DNA of 64,000 nt from NCBI RefSeq assembly GCF_007004655.1, contig NZ_ML660111.1, positions 28,443-92,442 of the forward strand, in the 5' to 3' direction. The notes under the pieces are model-generated. The model did no database searches and was not told where the DNA came from. It saw only the letters and a program-made list of their open reading frames with translations. Both the position numbers and the translations under genes were made by a program. Positions within the stretch are counted from its first letter, which is position 1. Every line of letters begins with the position of its first letter. The stretch comes from Exilibacterium tricleocarpae (lineage in GTDB: Bacteria > Pseudomonadota > Gammaproteobacteria > Pseudomonadales > Cellvibrionaceae). Positions 25,570-36,473 of the stretch are shown one piece after another.

Positions 25570-25902
25570 ATGGAAGTAGCAGCTAAATTACGCGGTGCCC
25601 AACTGTCAGCGCAAAAAGCGCGGTTGGTGGCCAACCAGATTCGCGGCAAGCACGTGGAAGAGGCGCTGGACATTCTGGCGTTCAGCCCCAAAAAGGGTGC
25701 CGCCATCATTAAGAAAGTGCTGGAGTCGGCGATTGCCAACGCCGAGCACAACGAAGGCGCCGACGTAGACGAATTGAAAGTTTCCACGATTTTTGTGGAT
25801 GAAGGTTTGACAATGAAGCGTATCAAGCCTCGCGCGAAAGGGCGTGCAGACCGCATTTTAAAGCGTTCTTGCCACATTACCGTAAAAGTAGCCGACAGCT
25901 AA
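25570..25902 (+). CDS. rplV: 50S ribosomal protein L22
   Basis: L22 contributes the second protein loop to the exit-tunnel constriction. The 110-residue product starts [20 protein letters not shown]. The loop tip [20 protein letters not shown] lacks the deletions or duplications linked to macrolide resistance elsewhere. Confidence 0.98.
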   Translation: MEVAAKLRGAQLSAQKARLVANQIRGKHVEEALDILAFSPKKGAAIIKKVLESAIANAEHNEGADVDELKVSTIFVDEGLTMKRIKPRAKGRADRILKRSCHITVKVADS

Positions 25903-25915
25903 GAGAACAGGCGTT

Positions 25916-26635
25916 ATGGGTCAGAAAGTACATCCGACAGGCATTCGTCTGGGTATCGTCAAAAAGCATACCTCCACTTGGTATGCCGGTAGCGATGAGT
26001 ATGCAGACAAGTTATTCACCGATCTGAAAGTGCGCGAGTATATTCAGTCCAAGCTGGCTCATGCATCGGTCAGTCGCGTTGAAATCGAGCGTCCGGCCAA
26101 CACCGCGCGGGTCACCATTCACACCGCCCGTCCAGGGATTGTGATTGGTAAAAAAGGTGAAGATGTTGAAAGGCTGCGCAGCGAGATCAGCAAGCAGATG
26201 GGTGTGCCTGTCCATATCAATATCGAAGAGATTCGCAAGCCTGACCTGGATGCCACACTGGCAGCACAGAGCGTCGCCTCGCAGCTCGAACGCCGTGTCA
26301 TGTTCCGCCGGGCCATGAAGCGCACCGTGCAAAATGCCATGCGTCAGGGCGCCGAAGGGGTGAAGATTCAGGTCAGTGGCAGGCTCGGCGGCGCTGAGAT
26401 TGCCCGCACCGAATGGTATCGCGAAGGCCGTGTGCCGCTGCACACCCTGCGCGCTGACATCGATTATGCGACCGCCGAAGCATCGACTACCTACGGCATC
26501 ATCGGTGTAAAAGTTTGGATTTTTAAAGGCGAAGTTATCGGCGATGTCGAAGAAGCTGAAACTTCATCAAAAAAGGCGCCGTCGAAGAAAGGCGGGCCAA
26601 AAAATCCTTCACCTAAAAATACGGGATCAAATTAA
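25916..26635 (+). CDS. rpsC: 30S ribosomal protein S3
   Basis: S3 forms part of the mRNA entry channel and its helicase activity. The 239-residue product has the KH domain with [16 protein letters not shown] at about residue 65 and the C-terminal domain with [21 protein letters not shown]. The last about 25 residues are a basic, Ser/Pro/Lys-rich tail of low complexity. Confidence 0.98.
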   Translation: MGQKVHPTGIRLGIVKKHTSTWYAGSDEYADKLFTDLKVREYIQSKLAHASVSRVEIERPANTARVTIHTARPGIVIGKKGEDVERLRSEISKQMGVPVHINIEEIRKPDLDATLAAQSVASQLERRVMFRRAMKRTVQNAMRQGAEGVKIQVSGRLGGAEIARTEWYREGRVPLHTLRADIDYATAEASTTYGIIGVKVWIFKGEVIGDVEEAETSSKKAPSKKGGPKNPSPKNTGSN

Positions 26636-26647
26636 GGGGTACGCAAC

Positions 26648-27061
26648 ATGTTGCAGCCTAAGCGTACAAAGTTTCGCAAGCAGCAAAAAGGCCGCAATCG
26701 CGGTCTTGCTCACCGCGGCTCGAAGGTGAGCTTTGGTGAGTATGCGTTAAAAGCGGTTGGTCGCGGGCGTATTACTGCCCGCCAGATAGAGGCGGCGCGG
26801 CGCGCCATGACCCGCCATGTAAAGCGGGGCGGAAAGATCTGGATTCGGGTATTCCCGGACAAGCCGATTACCGAAAAGCCTCTGGAAGTTCGCCAGGGCA
26901 AGGGTAAGGGTAACGTGGAATACTGGGTGGCATTGATTCAGCCGGGCAAAGTCCTCTATGAAATGGAGGGGGTCAGCGAAGAGCTTGCACGCGAAGCATT
27001 TTCGTTGGCGGCGGCTAAATTGCCGATAACTACTACATTCGTTAAACGTACGGTGATGTGA
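26648..27061 (+). CDS. rplP: 50S ribosomal protein L16
   Basis: L16 helps position A-site tRNA. The 137-residue product starts [20 protein letters not shown] and has [20 protein letters not shown] and [13 protein letters not shown]. The stop TGA (27059-27061) shares its final A with the rpmC ATG. Confidence 0.98.
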   Translation: MLQPKRTKFRKQQKGRNRGLAHRGSKVSFGEYALKAVGRGRITARQIEAARRAMTRHVKRGGKIWIRVFPDKPITEKPLEVRQGKGKGNVEYWVALIQPGKVLYEMEGVSEELAREAFSLAAAKLPITTTFVKRTVM

Positions 27062-27294
27062 TGAAAGCGCAGGAACTTCGCGAGAAAACTGTTGAAGAGT
27101 TGAACACCGAACTGCTCTCTCAACTGGAAGCGCAGTTTAAGCTTCGTATGCAGGCGTCTACTGGTCAGTTGAACCAGACGCACCTGCTCAAGCAAACGCG
27201 CCGTGACATTGCCCGAATCAAGTCGGTTCTTGGTGAGAAGCAAAGCCAGGGAAACCAGGAAGAGAACCGGGAACAAGAGAACGCAGGTAACTAA
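27061..27294 (+). CDS. rpmC: 50S ribosomal protein L29
   Basis: L29 is a small helical protein near the tunnel exit. Start ATG 27061 overlaps the rplP stop; a GTG one codon earlier is the alternative. The 77-residue product aligns with E. coli L29 through [20 protein letters not shown] and [14 protein letters not shown]. It then adds a 14-residue Gln/Glu/Asn-rich tail not found in the 63-residue E. coli protein. Confidence 0.96.
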   Translation: MKAQELREKTVEELNTELLSQLEAQFKLRMQASTGQLNQTHLLKQTRRDIARIKSVLGEKQSQGNQEENREQENAGN

Positions 27295-27296
27295 CG

Positions 27297-27563
27297 ATGG
27301 CTCAGGCAGAAAAACTGATTCGGTCGCTGACTGGCAAAGTCGTTAGCGACAAGATGGATAAAACCGTTACTGTTTTGATCGAGCGTCGCGTTAAGCATCC
27401 GATTTACGGCAAGTATGTGAGTAAGTCTTCCAAGCTTAAAGCGCACGACGAACAAAATGAGTGTAAGGTGGGCGACGTGGTGACTATTTCTGAATCCCGT
27501 CCCTTGTCCAAGACCAAATCTTGGACCCTGGTGAAAATTGAGGAACGCGCAGCCGAAATATAA
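27297..27563 (+). CDS. rpsQ: 30S ribosomal protein S17
   Basis: S17 is a primary 16S rRNA binder with an OB fold. The 88-residue product contains [20 protein letters not shown] and the loop [14 protein letters not shown]. It closes the S10 operon, two bases after rpmC. Confidence 0.98.
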   Translation: MAQAEKLIRSLTGKVVSDKMDKTVTVLIERRVKHPIYGKYVSKSSKLKAHDEQNECKVGDVVTISESRPLSKTKSWTLVKIEERAAEI

Positions 27564-27612
27564 CACGTGCTAGTGTTATAGGCGGCGCTCCAGAGAGCTT
27601 CGGAGACGGACG

Positions 27613-27981
27613 ATGATTCAAACGCAATCCTACTTGGAGGTCGCTGATAACAGCGGTGCTCGCCGGGTAATGTGTATTAAGGTGTTGGGCGGTTCGCATC
27701 GTCGCTACGCCCGTGTAGGTGACATTATCAAGGTGACTGTGAAGGAAGCAATTCCTCGCGGTAAGGTCAAAAAAGGGCAGGTGATGAAAGCCGTCGTGGT
27801 GCGCACCAAAAAAGGTGTGCGCCGTCAGGACGGTTCCCTGATCAAGTTTGACGATAACGCCGCCGTGCTGCTGAACCAGCAGGACGCCCCGGTGGGAACA
27901 CGTATATTCGGCCCGGTAACGCGGGAACTGCGTGGCGAAAAGTTTATGAAAATCATTTCTCTGGCACCGGAAGTACTGTAA
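27613..27981 (+). CDS. rplN: 50S ribosomal protein L14
   Basis: L14 sits at the subunit interface. The 122-residue product starts [20 protein letters not shown] and has the conserved [21 protein letters not shown]. First gene of the spc operon, 49 bases after rpsQ with no terminator in between, so read-through from the S10 operon is likely. Confidence 0.98.
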   Translation: MIQTQSYLEVADNSGARRVMCIKVLGGSHRRYARVGDIIKVTVKEAIPRGKVKKGQVMKAVVVRTKKGVRRQDGSLIKFDDNAAVLLNQQDAPVGTRIFGPVTRELRGEKFMKIISLAPEVL

Positions 27982-28037
27982 CACTTGTAGTTAAACAACA
28001 GTACTTTGGCAACTGGGTAGCCGGAATTGAGGACTGA

Positions 28038-28358
28038 ATGATGCTGAAGATCAAACGTGATGACGAAGTGATTGTGATCGCAGGTCGTGACAAGGGCAAG
28101 CGCGGCAAGGTTGTGCGCGTGCTGCCGGATAAACGCCTGATCGTCTCCGGTATACAGATGATTAAGAAACACCAGAAACCCAATCCTCAGATGGGTGTTG
28201 CGGGTGGAATTGTGGAGAAAGAGGCGCCGATCCAGGCTTCCAATGTCGCGATCTACAATAGCGCGACCAAGAAGGCGGATCGCGTGGGCTTTAAAATTCT
28301 TGAAGACGGGAAGAAGATTCGCATCTTCAAATCCAACGGCGAAGCCGTAGACGCTTGA
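28038..28358 (+). CDS. rplX: 50S ribosomal protein L24
   Basis: L24 starts 50S assembly. The 106-residue product has the KOW motif [18 protein letters not shown] near the N-terminus. Two tandem ATG codons (28038 and 28041) are possible starts and differ by one Met. Confidence 0.98.
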   Translation: MMLKIKRDDEVIVIAGRDKGKRGKVVRVLPDKRLIVSGIQMIKKHQKPNPQMGVAGGIVEKEAPIQASNVAIYNSATKKADRVGFKILEDGKKIRIFKSNGEAVDA

Positions 28359-28395
28359 GTCGAAGTGGCGAGCATAGACAGACGGTAATTTAAGC

Positions 28396-28935
28396 ATGGC
28401 TAGGTTGAAAGAACTCTACCGGGACGAGATTGCGCCGAAGCTGAAAGAAGAGCTGGGCCTGAAAAACGTGATGGAAACGCCTCGAATCACCAAGATCACC
28501 ATAAATATGGGGGTTGGTGAGGCTATCGGCGACAAGAAAGTGCTGGAAAATGCGGTCAGCGATCTCGAGAAAATCGTCGGCCAGAAGGCGATTGTCACCA
28601 AAGCGCGCAAGTCGATTGCAGGGTTTAAGGTTCGCGAGGGCTGGCCTATAGGTTGTAAGGCGACCCTGCGCCGGGATCGGATGTACGAGTTTCTGGAGCG
28701 TCTGGTATCTATCGCCATTCCGCGTGTGCGCGATTTTCGCGGTATTAATCCCAAGCAGTTCGACGGGCGCGGTAATTTCTCCATGGGTGTGAATGAGCAG
28801 ATCATTTTCCCGGAGATCGATTACGACAAAGTTGATAAGTTGCGCGGGCTGGATATCTGTATCACCACCAGTGCGCGTACCGACGAAGAGGGCCGTGCGT
28901 TGCTAAAAGCCTTCAATTTTCCTTTTAAAAGCTGA
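28396..28935 (+). CDS. rplE: 50S ribosomal protein L5
   Basis: L5 binds 5S rRNA and contacts the P-site tRNA. The 179-residue product contains [34 protein letters not shown] and the [20 protein letters not shown] loop. In E. coli the start region of this gene holds the S8 target that regulates the spc operon. Confidence 0.98.
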   Translation: MARLKELYRDEIAPKLKEELGLKNVMETPRITKITINMGVGEAIGDKKVLENAVSDLEKIVGQKAIVTKARKSIAGFKVREGWPIGCKATLRRDRMYEFLERLVSIAIPRVRDFRGINPKQFDGRGNFSMGVNEQIIFPEIDYDKVDKLRGLDICITTSARTDEEGRALLKAFNFPFKS

Positions 28936-28964
28936 GGGCTCACTTTAAAGGCTAAGGTCAGACT

Positions 28965-29270
28965 ATGGCAAAGAAATCCATGATTGCGCGCGAGAAAAAG
29001 CGCGCTCGCGTTGTCGCTAAGTACGCCGCCAGACGCGCCGAATTGAAAGCGACCATCGTTAATCCCAACTCTACCGAAGAGGAAGTTTGGGAGGCGCAAA
29101 CACAGCTTCAGAAGCAGCCGCGCAATGCCAGCTCGTCGCGCAAGCAGCGTCGCTGCCGTTTGACCGGTCGTCCGCACGCCGTTTATCGCAAGTTCGGGCT
29201 GTGCCGCAATAAATTACGTGAAGCAGCTATGCGCGGTGATGTGCCGGGCTTGGTTAAGGCTAGCTGGTAA
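28965..29270 (+). CDS. rpsN: 30S ribosomal protein S14, zinc-independent long form
   Basis: S14 is in the 30S head. The 101-residue length and the segment [20 protein letters not shown] show the long C-minus form, which lacks the paired CxxC zinc motif. The start ATG follows AAGGTCAGACT. Confidence 0.97.
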   Translation: MAKKSMIAREKKRARVVAKYAARRAELKATIVNPNSTEEEVWEAQTQLQKQPRNASSSRKQRRCRLTGRPHAVYRKFGLCRNKLREAAMRGDVPGLVKASW

Positions 29271-29284
29271 GAGGCTAAATAATT

Positions 29285-29677
29285 ATGAGTATGCAAGATC
29301 CGTTAGCAGATATGCTGACTCGTATTCGCAACGCACAGCGCGTTGGCAAGGCTGAAGTGGTAATGCCCTCTTCCAAGCTGAAAGTGAGCGTTGCGCGCGT
29401 GCTGCAGGACGAAGGCTACATTTCAGGTTTTAGCGCCGGCGAAGGTGTGAAACCCGAGTTGACAGTGGCGCTGAAGTATTTTGAGGGCAAGCCGGTCATT
29501 GCCGAACTCGATCGGGTCAGTCGCCCGGGTTTGCGCAATTATGCGGGTAAAAATGAGCTGCCATCGGTTCGCGGTGGCTTGGGTATTGCCATTGTTTCTA
29601 CCAGCAAAGGGGTTATGACCGACCGCGCTGCACGCACAGCCGGTATCGGCGGTGAAGTTCTCTGCACGGTCTTTTAA
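29285..29677 (+). CDS. rpsH: 30S ribosomal protein S8
   Basis: S8 binds the 16S central domain and represses the spc operon in E. coli. The 130-residue product starts [20 protein letters not shown] and ends with the conserved [20 protein letters not shown] region followed by [11 protein letters not shown]. Confidence 0.98.
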   Translation: MSMQDPLADMLTRIRNAQRVGKAEVVMPSSKLKVSVARVLQDEGYISGFSAGEGVKPELTVALKYFEGKPVIAELDRVSRPGLRNYAGKNELPSVRGGLGIAIVSTSKGVMTDRAARTAGIGGEVLCTVF

Positions 29678-29786
29678 TGATTCGCTGTTGTTGATTATAG
29701 ATAGATGACAACAACAGATATTGAAAATAGACCGTCGGAAACGAACAGTAGCAGTAGTAGAAGCAAAAGGTTAACGGGAAAACGTT

Positions 29787-30320
29787 ATGTCACGAGTTGC
29801 AAACAGTCCGGTTGAAGTGCCCGCTGGCGTGGATGTCACCCTGAAGGGGCAGGACATCACAGTCAAAGGCAGCAATGGCACATTGGCGCTGGAAGTTCAC
29901 GCGCTGGTGGAAGTGAAGCAAGATGATAAAGTGCTCACTTTCGCCGCCCGTGATAGTGTCAAGCAGTCTCGCGCATTGGCGGGTACCACACGCGCACTGG
30001 TCAACAATATGGTGATCGGTGTGAGCAAAGGTTTCGAAAAGAAGCTGCAGCTCAATGGTGTTGGTTATCGCGCCAAGGCGTCGGGTAAAACTGTAAACCT
30101 GACATTGGGCTTTTCACATCCGGTGGATTACAAGCTGCCGGAGGGCGTAACCGCCGAGAGTCCGAGTCAGACTGAGATCGTACTTAAAAGCGCTGATAAG
30201 CAGTTGCTGGGTCAGGTGGCCGCGGAGATCCGCGGCTTCCGGCCGCCTGAGCCCTACAAGGGCAAGGGCGTTCGCTATGCTGACGAATATGTGCGTCGTA
30301 AAGAAGCTAAGAAGAAGTAG
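29787..30320 (+). CDS. rplF: 50S ribosomal protein L6
   Basis: L6 is near the sarcin-ricin loop. The 177-residue product has two similar alpha/beta domains and the C-terminal signature [20 protein letters not shown] 109-base gap precedes it, larger than its neighbours. Confidence 0.98.
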   Translation: MSRVANSPVEVPAGVDVTLKGQDITVKGSNGTLALEVHALVEVKQDDKVLTFAARDSVKQSRALAGTTRALVNNMVIGVSKGFEKKLQLNGVGYRAKASGKTVNLTLGFSHPVDYKLPEGVTAESPSQTEIVLKSADKQLLGQVAAEIRGFRPPEPYKGKGVRYADEYVRRKEAKKK

Positions 30321-30330
30321 GGCCTAGGTT

Positions 30331-30681
30331 ATGAGCGTTAAGAAACAAACTCGTTTACGCCGCGCGCGTCGTGCCCGGGCCAAGATCAGTGAGCTGGGCG
30401 GCACTCGGTTGAGCATTCACCGCACTCCGCGTCATATCTATGCCCAGGTTATTGCCCCGGAAGGGGACAAGGTGCTGGCCAGCGCCTCGACGCTGGACAA
30501 GTCGTTGCGTGACGGTAAAACAGGTAACTCGGAGGCGGCAAAAGCGGTCGGCACCCTGATCGCCGAGCGGGCCAAAGCCGCCGGCGTCAGCGCAGTATCG
30601 TTCGATCGCAGTGGTTTTAAATATCACGGTCGTGTAAAAGCGTTGGCAGATGCGGCTCGTGAAGCCGGCTTGGAATTCTAA
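30331..30681 (+). CDS. rplR: 50S ribosomal protein L18
   Basis: L18 binds 5S rRNA. The 116-residue product starts [19 protein letters not shown] and ends with [20 protein letters not shown] then EAGLEF, as in other bacteria. Confidence 0.98.
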   Translation: MSVKKQTRLRRARRARAKISELGGTRLSIHRTPRHIYAQVIAPEGDKVLASASTLDKSLRDGKTGNSEAAKAVGTLIAERAKAAGVSAVSFDRSGFKYHGRVKALADAAREAGLEF

Positions 30682-30691
30682 AGGTTGAGAT

Positions 30692-31201
30692 ATGGCTTAC
30701 AGTAAGAAAGACGAAGGTAACACCGAAGGCCTGCAGGAAAAGCTGGTGCAGGTCAACCGCGTTGCCAAAACCGTAAAGGGTGGTCGTATCTTCGGTTTTA
30801 CGGCACTGACTGTAGTGGGCGACGGTAACGGCAAGGTCGGCTTCGGTCGCGGCAAGGCCCGCGAAGTGCCCCTGGCCATTCAAAAGGCGATGGAAGCTGC
30901 ACGGCGTAATATGATGCAGGTGGAACTGAATGGCGACACCATTCAATATCCGACCAAGGGCCGCCACGGTGCTTCCAAGGTATATATGCAACCCGCTTCT
31001 CCGGGTACCGGTGTGATCGCCGGTGGTGCCATGCGCGCCGTGCTGGAAATTGCCGGCGTGCAGAATGTACTGGCCAAGTGTTACGGCTCCACCACGCCGG
31101 TCAACGTCGTGCGGGCCACCTTCGAAGCCTTGCGGGCAATGGCGTCTCCGGAATCTGTGGCCGCCAAGCGCGGCAAAGCGGTTGAAGAGATTCTGAACTA
31201 A
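30692..31201 (+). CDS. rpsE: 30S ribosomal protein S5
   Basis: S5 contributes to decoding fidelity and the mRNA entry channel. The 169-residue product has the double-stranded RNA-binding-like N-terminal domain ([20 protein letters not shown]) and the C-terminal domain with [20 protein letters not shown]. The loop linked to spectinomycin and ram mutations (GRGKAREVP) looks wild type. Confidence 0.98.
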   Translation: MAYSKKDEGNTEGLQEKLVQVNRVAKTVKGGRIFGFTALTVVGDGNGKVGFGRGKAREVPLAIQKAMEAARRNMMQVELNGDTIQYPTKGRHGASKVYMQPASPGTGVIAGGAMRAVLEIAGVQNVLAKCYGSTTPVNVVRATFEALRAMASPESVAAKRGKAVEEILN

Positions 31202-31224
31202 TTACAACTTAGCGGAAAACGACC

Positions 31225-31410
31225 ATGGCTAAGAAAACAGTTAAAGTGACCCAGGTGAAGAGTATCGCCGGTCGCCTGAAAGCGCACAAAGCCTGTGTGG
31301 CAGGTTTGGGGCTGCGCCGTATCGGTCATACCGTCGAGGTGGAAGATACCCCCTCCGTGCGTGGCATGATCAACAAAGTCAATTATCTGGTAAGAGTGGA
31401 GGGGGAATAG
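31225..31410 (+). CDS. rpmD: 50S ribosomal protein L30
   Basis: A small ferredoxin-like-fold protein of 61 residues, with [20 protein letters not shown] and the end [12 protein letters not shown]. It lies between rpsE and rplO, as in all spc operons that keep it. Confidence 0.97.
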   Translation: MAKKTVKVTQVKSIAGRLKAHKACVAGLGLRRIGHTVEVEDTPSVRGMINKVNYLVRVEGE

Positions 31411-31424
31411 TGATGGAAGATGAA

Positions 31425-31859
31425 ATGCGTCTGAATACACTGAGCCCCGCTCCGGGCAGAACGCGCGACAGGAAACGCCTGGGCCGCGGGATCGGCAGCG
31501 GCGTGGGCAAGACCGGCGGTCGGGGTCACAAAGGTTTGAAGTCCCGCTCCGGCGGCAGTGTCAAGCCCGGCTTCGAGGGCGGCCAGATGCCGCTGCAAAA
31601 GCGCCTGCCGAAGTTTGGTTTCAGCTCGCGCATTGGCCGGATCACGGCGGAAGTGCGGTTGCAGGAGTTGAACAAGGTTGAAGGCGAGGTCGTCGATCTG
31701 GCGGCATTGAAGGCTGCCGGTGTGATTGGCGGAGCCATCAAGCGCGTCAAGATCTTCCTCTCCGGCGAACTGAAAAAGGCAGTGACTGTCAAAGGCCTGG
31801 CAGTGACCAAGGGCGCCAAGGCGGCGATCGAAGCCGCCGGCGGAAAAATCGAAGACTGA
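31425..31859 (+). CDS. rplO: 50S ribosomal protein L15
   Basis: L15 is a late assembly protein. I use ATG 31425, giving [20 protein letters not shown] and exactly 144 residues as in E. coli. In-frame GTG 31410 and ATG 31413 upstream would add unconserved residues and overlap the rpmD stop. The glycine-rich stretch [20 protein letters not shown] is typical. Confidence 0.96.
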   Translation: MRLNTLSPAPGRTRDRKRLGRGIGSGVGKTGGRGHKGLKSRSGGSVKPGFEGGQMPLQKRLPKFGFSSRIGRITAEVRLQELNKVEGEVVDLAALKAAGVIGGAIKRVKIFLSGELKKAVTVKGLAVTKGAKAAIEAAGGKIED

Positions 31860-31899
31860 GCACGCCAACTGCGGGCGGCCGGTGACTAGAGAGTAAGCT

Positions 31900-33243
31900 A
31901 TGGCGACTCCGGGCAATATGCCGTTAGGTAACCAAAAGGGACTGGGTGAACTCTGGGCCCGGCTGCGGTTTCTGTTTTTAGCGATCCTGGTGTACCGCAT
32001 AGGTACCCATATTCCGGTACCCGGTATTGATCCGGAGCAGGTCGCGAACCTGTTTAACCAGCAACAGGGCACTATCCTGGGGCTGTTTAATATGTTTTCC
32101 GGCGGCGCCATGGAGCGCATGAGCATATTGGCCCTGGGTATTATTCCCTATATCTCGGCCTCTATTATCATGCAGTTGATGACCGCCGTGACGCCGTCGC
32201 TGGAGCAGTTGAAGAAAGAAGGCGAGAGCGGGCGGCGCAAGATTAATCAGTACACGCGCTATTTAACCGTGGCCCTGGCCTCGGTGCAGGCGGTGGGTAT
32301 GACCGTCGGCCTGGCGGCCCAGGGGCTGGCTTACGGTAATGAACCCGGCTTCAGCTTCTATTTTGTGGCTGTGGTTTCCCTGGTAACCGGTACCGTCTTT
32401 ATGATGTGGCTGGGCGAGCAGGTGACCGAGCGCGGCGTCGGCAACGGGATTTCCATGCTGATTTTTGCCGGCATTGTGGCGGGCTTCCCCAGCGCTATCG
32501 GGCAGTCGTTTGAGAGCGCCCGCCAGGGCGATCTGCATATCCTGGCCCTGTTGGGAATCGGCATCCTGGCGATTGTACTGACCTGGCTGGTGGTGCGTAT
32601 CGAACGCGGCCAACGGCGGATTACCGTCAACTACGCCAAGCGCCAGCAGGGGCGCAAGGTGTTTGGCGCACAGAGCAGCCATCTGCCCCTGAAAGTGAAT
32701 ATGGCAGGCGTTATCCCCGCCATCTTCGCCAGCAGCCTGCTGTTATTTCCGGCTTCCATTGCCCAGTGGTTTGGCCAGAGCAGTGAAGGTACCGGTGGGG
32801 CGATACTGCAGGAGCTGGCCCTGGCTATAGGTCCGGGACAGCCGTTGAATTTTATTTTGTTTGCGGCGTTGATTATTTTCTTCTGCTTCTTCTATACGGC
32901 GTTGATGTTTAACCCCAACGAGGTGGCGGATAATTTGAAGAAGTCCGGTGCTTATATCCCCGGTATCCGTCCGGGCGAGCAGTCGGCCAAGTATATCGAT
33001 GGCGTGTTGACGCGCCTGACGGTGGTGGGTTCCATCTATATAGCCGCCGTCTGTTTGCTGCCACAGTTTCTGGTAGTGGGGTTTAACGTGCCATTTTATC
33101 TGGGCGGCACGTCGCTATTGATCTGCGTGGTCGTGGTTATGGACTTTATGGCCCAAGTGCAGTCGCACCTGATGTCCCATCAGTATGAATCGCTGATGAA
33201 GAAGTCGAATTTGAAAGGCTATGGTAGCGGCGTGGCCCGCTAA
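31900..33243 (+). CDS. secY: Preprotein translocase subunit SecY
   Basis: SecY is the protein-conducting channel. The 447-residue protein shows ten hydrophobic segments. It has the plug region after helix 1 ([20 protein letters not shown]), the signature [20 protein letters not shown] and the cytoplasmic loop with [20 protein letters not shown] that contacts the ribosome and SecA. It pairs with secE at 4838. Confidence 0.98.
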   Translation: MATPGNMPLGNQKGLGELWARLRFLFLAILVYRIGTHIPVPGIDPEQVANLFNQQQGTILGLFNMFSGGAMERMSILALGIIPYISASIIMQLMTAVTPSLEQLKKEGESGRRKINQYTRYLTVALASVQAVGMTVGLAAQGLAYGNEPGFSFYFVAVVSLVTGTVFMMWLGEQVTERGVGNGISMLIFAGIVAGFPSAIGQSFESARQGDLHILALLGIGILAIVLTWLVVRIERGQRRITVNYAKRQQGRKVFGAQSSHLPLKVNMAGVIPAIFASSLLLFPASIAQWFGQSSEGTGGAILQELALAIGPGQPLNFILFAALIIFFCFFYTALMFNPNEVADNLKKSGAYIPGIRPGEQSAKYIDGVLTRLTVVGSIYIAAVCLLPQFLVVGFNVPFYLGGTSLLICVVVVMDFMAQVQSHLMSHQYESLMKKSNLKGYGSGVAR

Positions 33244-33267
33244 TCGAAGAATTAAGGTAGGTAGATC

Positions 33268-33384
33268 ATGAAAGTGCGCGCTTCAGTGAAGAAAATTTGC
33301 CGTAACTGCAAGGTGGTGCGTCGCAAGGGGGTTCTGCGGGTGATCTGCAGTGCCGAGCCGCGTCACAAGCAGCGTCAAGGCTAA
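33268..33384 (+). CDS. rpmJ: 50S ribosomal protein L36
   Basis: A 38-residue zinc-ribbon protein starting [19 protein letters not shown]. It has Cys11, Cys14, Cys27 and His32/33, the zinc-binding form. Start ATG 33268 follows AAGGTAGG. The stop codon TAA forms the edge of a 163-base palindrome. Confidence 0.97.
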   Translation: MKVRASVKKICRNCKVVRRKGVLRVICSAEPRHKQRQG

Positions 33385-33546
33385 GCCCGGAGATTGGTCT
33401 ATTTAGCGCGATCTAACGGCCCAAAATTGCGGCCAGCGCACAAAAGCCTCTTGACCAGGCGATCAGCCTGGCGCGGCGAGTCTTTTGTGCACTGGCCACA
33501 ATTTTGGACTCGTTATCTTCGCGCTAAATAGACCAATCTCCGGGCT
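33384..33546. repeat. Giant palindrome A after rpmJ
   Basis: The outer arms 33384-33410 and 33520-33546 are perfect 27-base complements. Pairing continues with small bulges through AAAATTG-GGCCAG-GCACAAAAG on one side and its complement on the other, to a central CCAGGC/GCCTGG pair around GATCA at about 33451. It lies between the spc and alpha operons and begins at the rpmJ stop codon. No T-tract follows, so it is not a standard terminator. Confidence 0.9.
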
Positions 33547-33751
33547 CTCCGGCCTTTACAAGGAGGCTGGTCCGAAGAGAGTATTAGGGTCGAGTGTTCA
33601 ACATTTGACCTGCCGGAACCTGAAAAGGGCCGGCGAACAGGGGGCGTTGACTGTCGTCCGGGGGGAAACCTCCGGGCTATTGATTTCTTGTGGCTTTATT
33701 GCTACCCTTGCGCGCTTTTGCGTCGGAGGGTGGTGTTTTGCCGCCGTCAAC

Positions 33752-33841
33752 GCTGCAACCTAGCGCTGTAACGACCGATTCCTAACAGGAAACCCACAAG
33801 AGGGGTCGGTGTTGCAGCCGGAAATACGTGGAGTAAGTTGA
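33752..33841 (+). promoter_or_regulatory. Alpha-operon leader (putative S4 target)
   Basis: GCTGCAAC (33752-33759) pairs with GTTGCAGC (33811-33818), and inside it ACCGA (33774-33778) pairs with TCGGT (33806-33810). The structure stands immediately before the rpsM ribosome-binding site, where S4 represses the alpha operon in E. coli. A pseudoknot cannot be proved by eye. Confidence 0.55.
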
Positions 33842-34198
33842 ATGGCCCGTATCGCTGGTGTCAATATACCAGACAACAAACACGCCGTTATCTCCCTGAC
33901 CTATGTTTATGGGATTGGCCGTACCACTGCGAAGCAGATTTGTGCCGCTGTCGGCATAGCGGAGAGCACCAAGATCGGTGAACTTTCCGAGGCGCAGATG
34001 GATGCGGTTCGCGCACAAATCACCAAGGTAACTGTTGAAGGTGATTTGCGCCGTGAAGTTTCCATGAATATCAAACGCTTAATGGATTTGGGTTGCAACC
34101 GGGGCATCCGTCACCGTCGCAACCTGCCGGTGCGCGGTCAGCGCACCAAAACCAATGCCCGTACCCGCAAGGGTCCGCGCAAGCCCATTAAGAAGTAA
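33842..34198 (+). CDS. rpsM: 30S ribosomal protein S13
   Basis: S13 contacts the P-site tRNA and bridges the subunits. The 118-residue product starts [20 protein letters not shown] and ends in the basic tail [20 protein letters not shown]. First gene of the alpha operon. Confidence 0.98.
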   Translation: MARIAGVNIPDNKHAVISLTYVYGIGRTTAKQICAAVGIAESTKIGELSEAQMDAVRAQITKVTVEGDLRREVSMNIKRLMDLGCNRGIRHRRNLPVRGQRTKTNARTRKGPRKPIKK

Positions 34199-34249
34199 CC
34201 CGGCCTGTATACCAGGTCCCGGTTTAACCCAGGTTAGGAAGAGATTGCT

Positions 34250-34642
34250 ATGGCCAAGCCAAGTAATAAACCCAGTCGCAAGAAGATAAAGAAGACCGTT
34301 GTGGATGGCGTTGCCCATGTCCATGCGTCTTTTAACAACACGATCGTCACCATTACAGACCGCCAGGGCAATACCCTGAGTTGGGCCACTGCAGGTGGTT
34401 CCGGTTTCCGTGGCTCGCGTAAAAGCACGCCCTTCGCCGCCCAGGTGGCGGCCGAACGCGCCGGCGAGGCGGCCAAGGATTACGGTCTGAAGAACCTGGA
34501 CGTTGAAGTGAAAGGCCCCGGACCCGGCCGCGAATCCGCCGTGCGGGCGCTGAATAATGCTGGTTATAAAATCACCAATATTACAGACGTCACACCGATT
34601 CCCCACAACGGCTGTCGTCCGCCGAAAAAACGTCGCGTATAA
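34250..34642 (+). CDS. rpsK: 30S ribosomal protein S11
   Basis: S11 lies on the 30S platform. The 130-residue product contains [20 protein letters not shown] and the C-terminal [19 protein letters not shown], diagnostic of S11. Confidence 0.98.
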   Translation: MAKPSNKPSRKKIKKTVVDGVAHVHASFNNTIVTITDRQGNTLSWATAGGSGFRGSRKSTPFAAQVAAERAGEAAKDYGLKNLDVEVKGPGPGRESAVRALNNAGYKITNITDVTPIPHNGCRPPKKRRV

Positions 34643-34657
34643 GGGAGGCTTTGAACA

Positions 34658-35278
34658 ATGGCACGTTATATTGGACCAACTTGTAAGCTTTCCCGCCGCG
34701 AGGGGACGGACCTGTTCCTGAAGAGCGGTGCGCGTCCGCTGGACTCGAAGTGTAAGGCGGAAACCGCGCCCGGTCAGCACGGCCAGCGTCGCGGCCGTCT
34801 GTCAGACTACGGTGTGCAACTGCGCGAAAAGCAAAAGGTGCGTCGCACCTACGGTGTACTGGAAAAACAGTTCCGCAGCTACTATAAACAAGCTGCGCGT
34901 CGTAAAGGCGCCACCGGTGAAAATCTGCTGCAATTGCTGGAAACCCGCCTCGATAACGTGGTGTACCGCATGGGCTTTGGCGCGACTCGCTCTGAATCCC
35001 GTCAATTGGTATCCCACAAGGCGATTCTGGTCAACGGGCAGGCAGTGAATGTGCCCTCGTACCAGGTGCAGCCGGAGGATGTAATTGCCGTTCGCGAGAA
35101 GGCCAAAAACCAGCTGCGTATCCAAAATGCGCTGGCGTTGGCGTCCCAACGTGGTGAGGTAGAGTGGGTGGAAGTTAACGCGGACAAAAAAGAAGGTACT
35201 TTTAAGCGGGTACCGGATCGCAGTGACTTACCTGCTGACATCAACGAAAACCTCATCGTAGAACTTTACTCGAAGTAA
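34658..35278 (+). CDS. rpsD: 30S ribosomal protein S4
   Basis: S4 initiates 30S assembly and represses the alpha operon in E. coli. The 206-residue product starts [20 protein letters not shown] and has the S4 RNA-binding domain ([20 protein letters not shown]) at about residue 96. The N-terminal zinc cysteines of some bacteria are absent. Confidence 0.98.
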   Translation: MARYIGPTCKLSRREGTDLFLKSGARPLDSKCKAETAPGQHGQRRGRLSDYGVQLREKQKVRRTYGVLEKQFRSYYKQAARRKGATGENLLQLLETRLDNVVYRMGFGATRSESRQLVSHKAILVNGQAVNVPSYQVQPEDVIAVREKAKNQLRIQNALALASQRGEVEWVEVNADKKEGTFKRVPDRSDLPADINENLIVELYSK

Positions 35279-35347
35279 TTGAGTGGCTTGAAGTAACTGG
35301 CTGGAACTTACGAACAGTAAAGGGATTAACCGCTAACAGGTGTGGCT

Positions 35348-36349
35348 ATGCAGAGTGCTGTAAACGAATTTTTAACCCCGCGTCATATTGACGTTACTGA
35401 GATCGGCCTGTCCCATGCGAAAGTGGTGCTGGAGCCGCTGGAGCGAGGCTTTGGCCATACCCTTGGCAATGCGTTGCGCCGTATTTTGCTGTCCTCAATG
35501 CCGGGTTGTGCAATTGTGGAAGCCGAGATCGACGGCGTGCTGCACGAGTACAGTGCCATTGAGGGTGTGCAGGAAGATGTGATCGAAATCCTGCTGAATC
35601 TGAAAGGTGTGGCGGTGGTTATGCACGGCAAAGACCAGGTCGTGTTAAACCTCAGCAAACGCGGACCGGGCGTGGTGACTGCGGGCGATATTCAGGTTGA
35701 CCACGATGTGGAAATCAAGAATCCCCAGCATGTTATCGCCAATATCACCGGTGATGTGGATTTGAACATGAAGCTGAGCGTAGCGCGCGGCCGCGGCTAT
35801 CAGCCGGCGGATGCCCGCCGTAACGATGAGGAAGAAACCCGCGCCATCGGTCGGCTGCAGTTAGATGCCTCGTTCAGTCCGGTCAAGCGTCTCGCGTACA
35901 ACGTAGAGAGTGCCCGTGTTGAACAGCGCACTGACCTCGACAAACTGGTGTTGGATCTGGAAACCAACGGCACCATCGACCCGGAGGAGGCGATTCGTCG
36001 CGCCGCCACTATTCTGCAACAGCAATTGGCGGTATTTGTCGACCTCGAAGGTGAGAAAGAGTCAGAGCCGGAGCAGAAAGAAGAAGAGATCGATCCGGTG
36101 CTGCTGCGTCCGGTTGATGATTTGGAGCTGACGGTGCGCTCGGCCAACTGTTTGAAGGCCGAAAATATCTACTATATCGGTGATTTGATTCAACGCACCG
36201 AGGTGGAGTTGCTGAAGACGCCGAATCTGGGTAAGAAGTCATTGACCGAGATTAAAGACATCCTCGCCTCACGGGGTCTGTCGTTGGGTATGCGTCTCGA
36301 AAACTGGCCGCCGGCGAGTTTGCGAAGCGACGATAAAGTTAGTGCTTAA
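35348..36349 (+). CDS. rpoA: DNA-directed RNA polymerase subunit alpha
   Basis: Alpha dimerises to assemble RNA polymerase; its C-terminal domain binds UP elements and activators. ATG 35348 gives [20 protein letters not shown], aligning with E. coli MQGSV; GTG 35342 would add two residues. The 333-residue product has [20 protein letters not shown] in the N-terminal domain and [20 protein letters not shown] with the UP-element Arg in the C-terminal domain. Confidence 0.98.
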   Translation: MQSAVNEFLTPRHIDVTEIGLSHAKVVLEPLERGFGHTLGNALRRILLSSMPGCAIVEAEIDGVLHEYSAIEGVQEDVIEILLNLKGVAVVMHGKDQVVLNLSKRGPGVVTAGDIQVDHDVEIKNPQHVIANITGDVDLNMKLSVARGRGYQPADARRNDEEETRAIGRLQLDASFSPVKRLAYNVESARVEQRTDLDKLVLDLETNGTIDPEEAIRRAATILQQQLAVFVDLEGEKESEPEQKEEEIDPVLLRPVDDLELTVRSANCLKAENIYYIGDLIQRTEVELLKTPNLGKKSLTEIKDILASRGLSLGMRLENWPPASLRSDDKVSA

Positions 36350-36382
36350 TAAATAGCTGTCAGTTCACAGCCTGCAGCGCCC

Positions 36383-36412
36383 GGCAGACCGCCGTTAAAA
36401 AAAAGGTCTGCC
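36383..36412 (+). other. Intercistronic hairpin rpoA-rplQ
   Basis: GGCAGACC (36383-36390) pairs with GGTCTGCC (36405-36412) around an A-rich loop. No T-tract follows, so it more likely tunes mRNA stability than ends transcription. Confidence 0.45.
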
Positions 36413-36473
36413 AGAGACTGGCGACTGGAAACTGATAGTCGATTTTCATCAGTATTTTGAAGGATTTAGAGTC

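Noticed and set aside
33485..33763. 92-codon plus-strand frame after rpmJ
   Set aside because: It runs through half of palindrome A and has no family signature.
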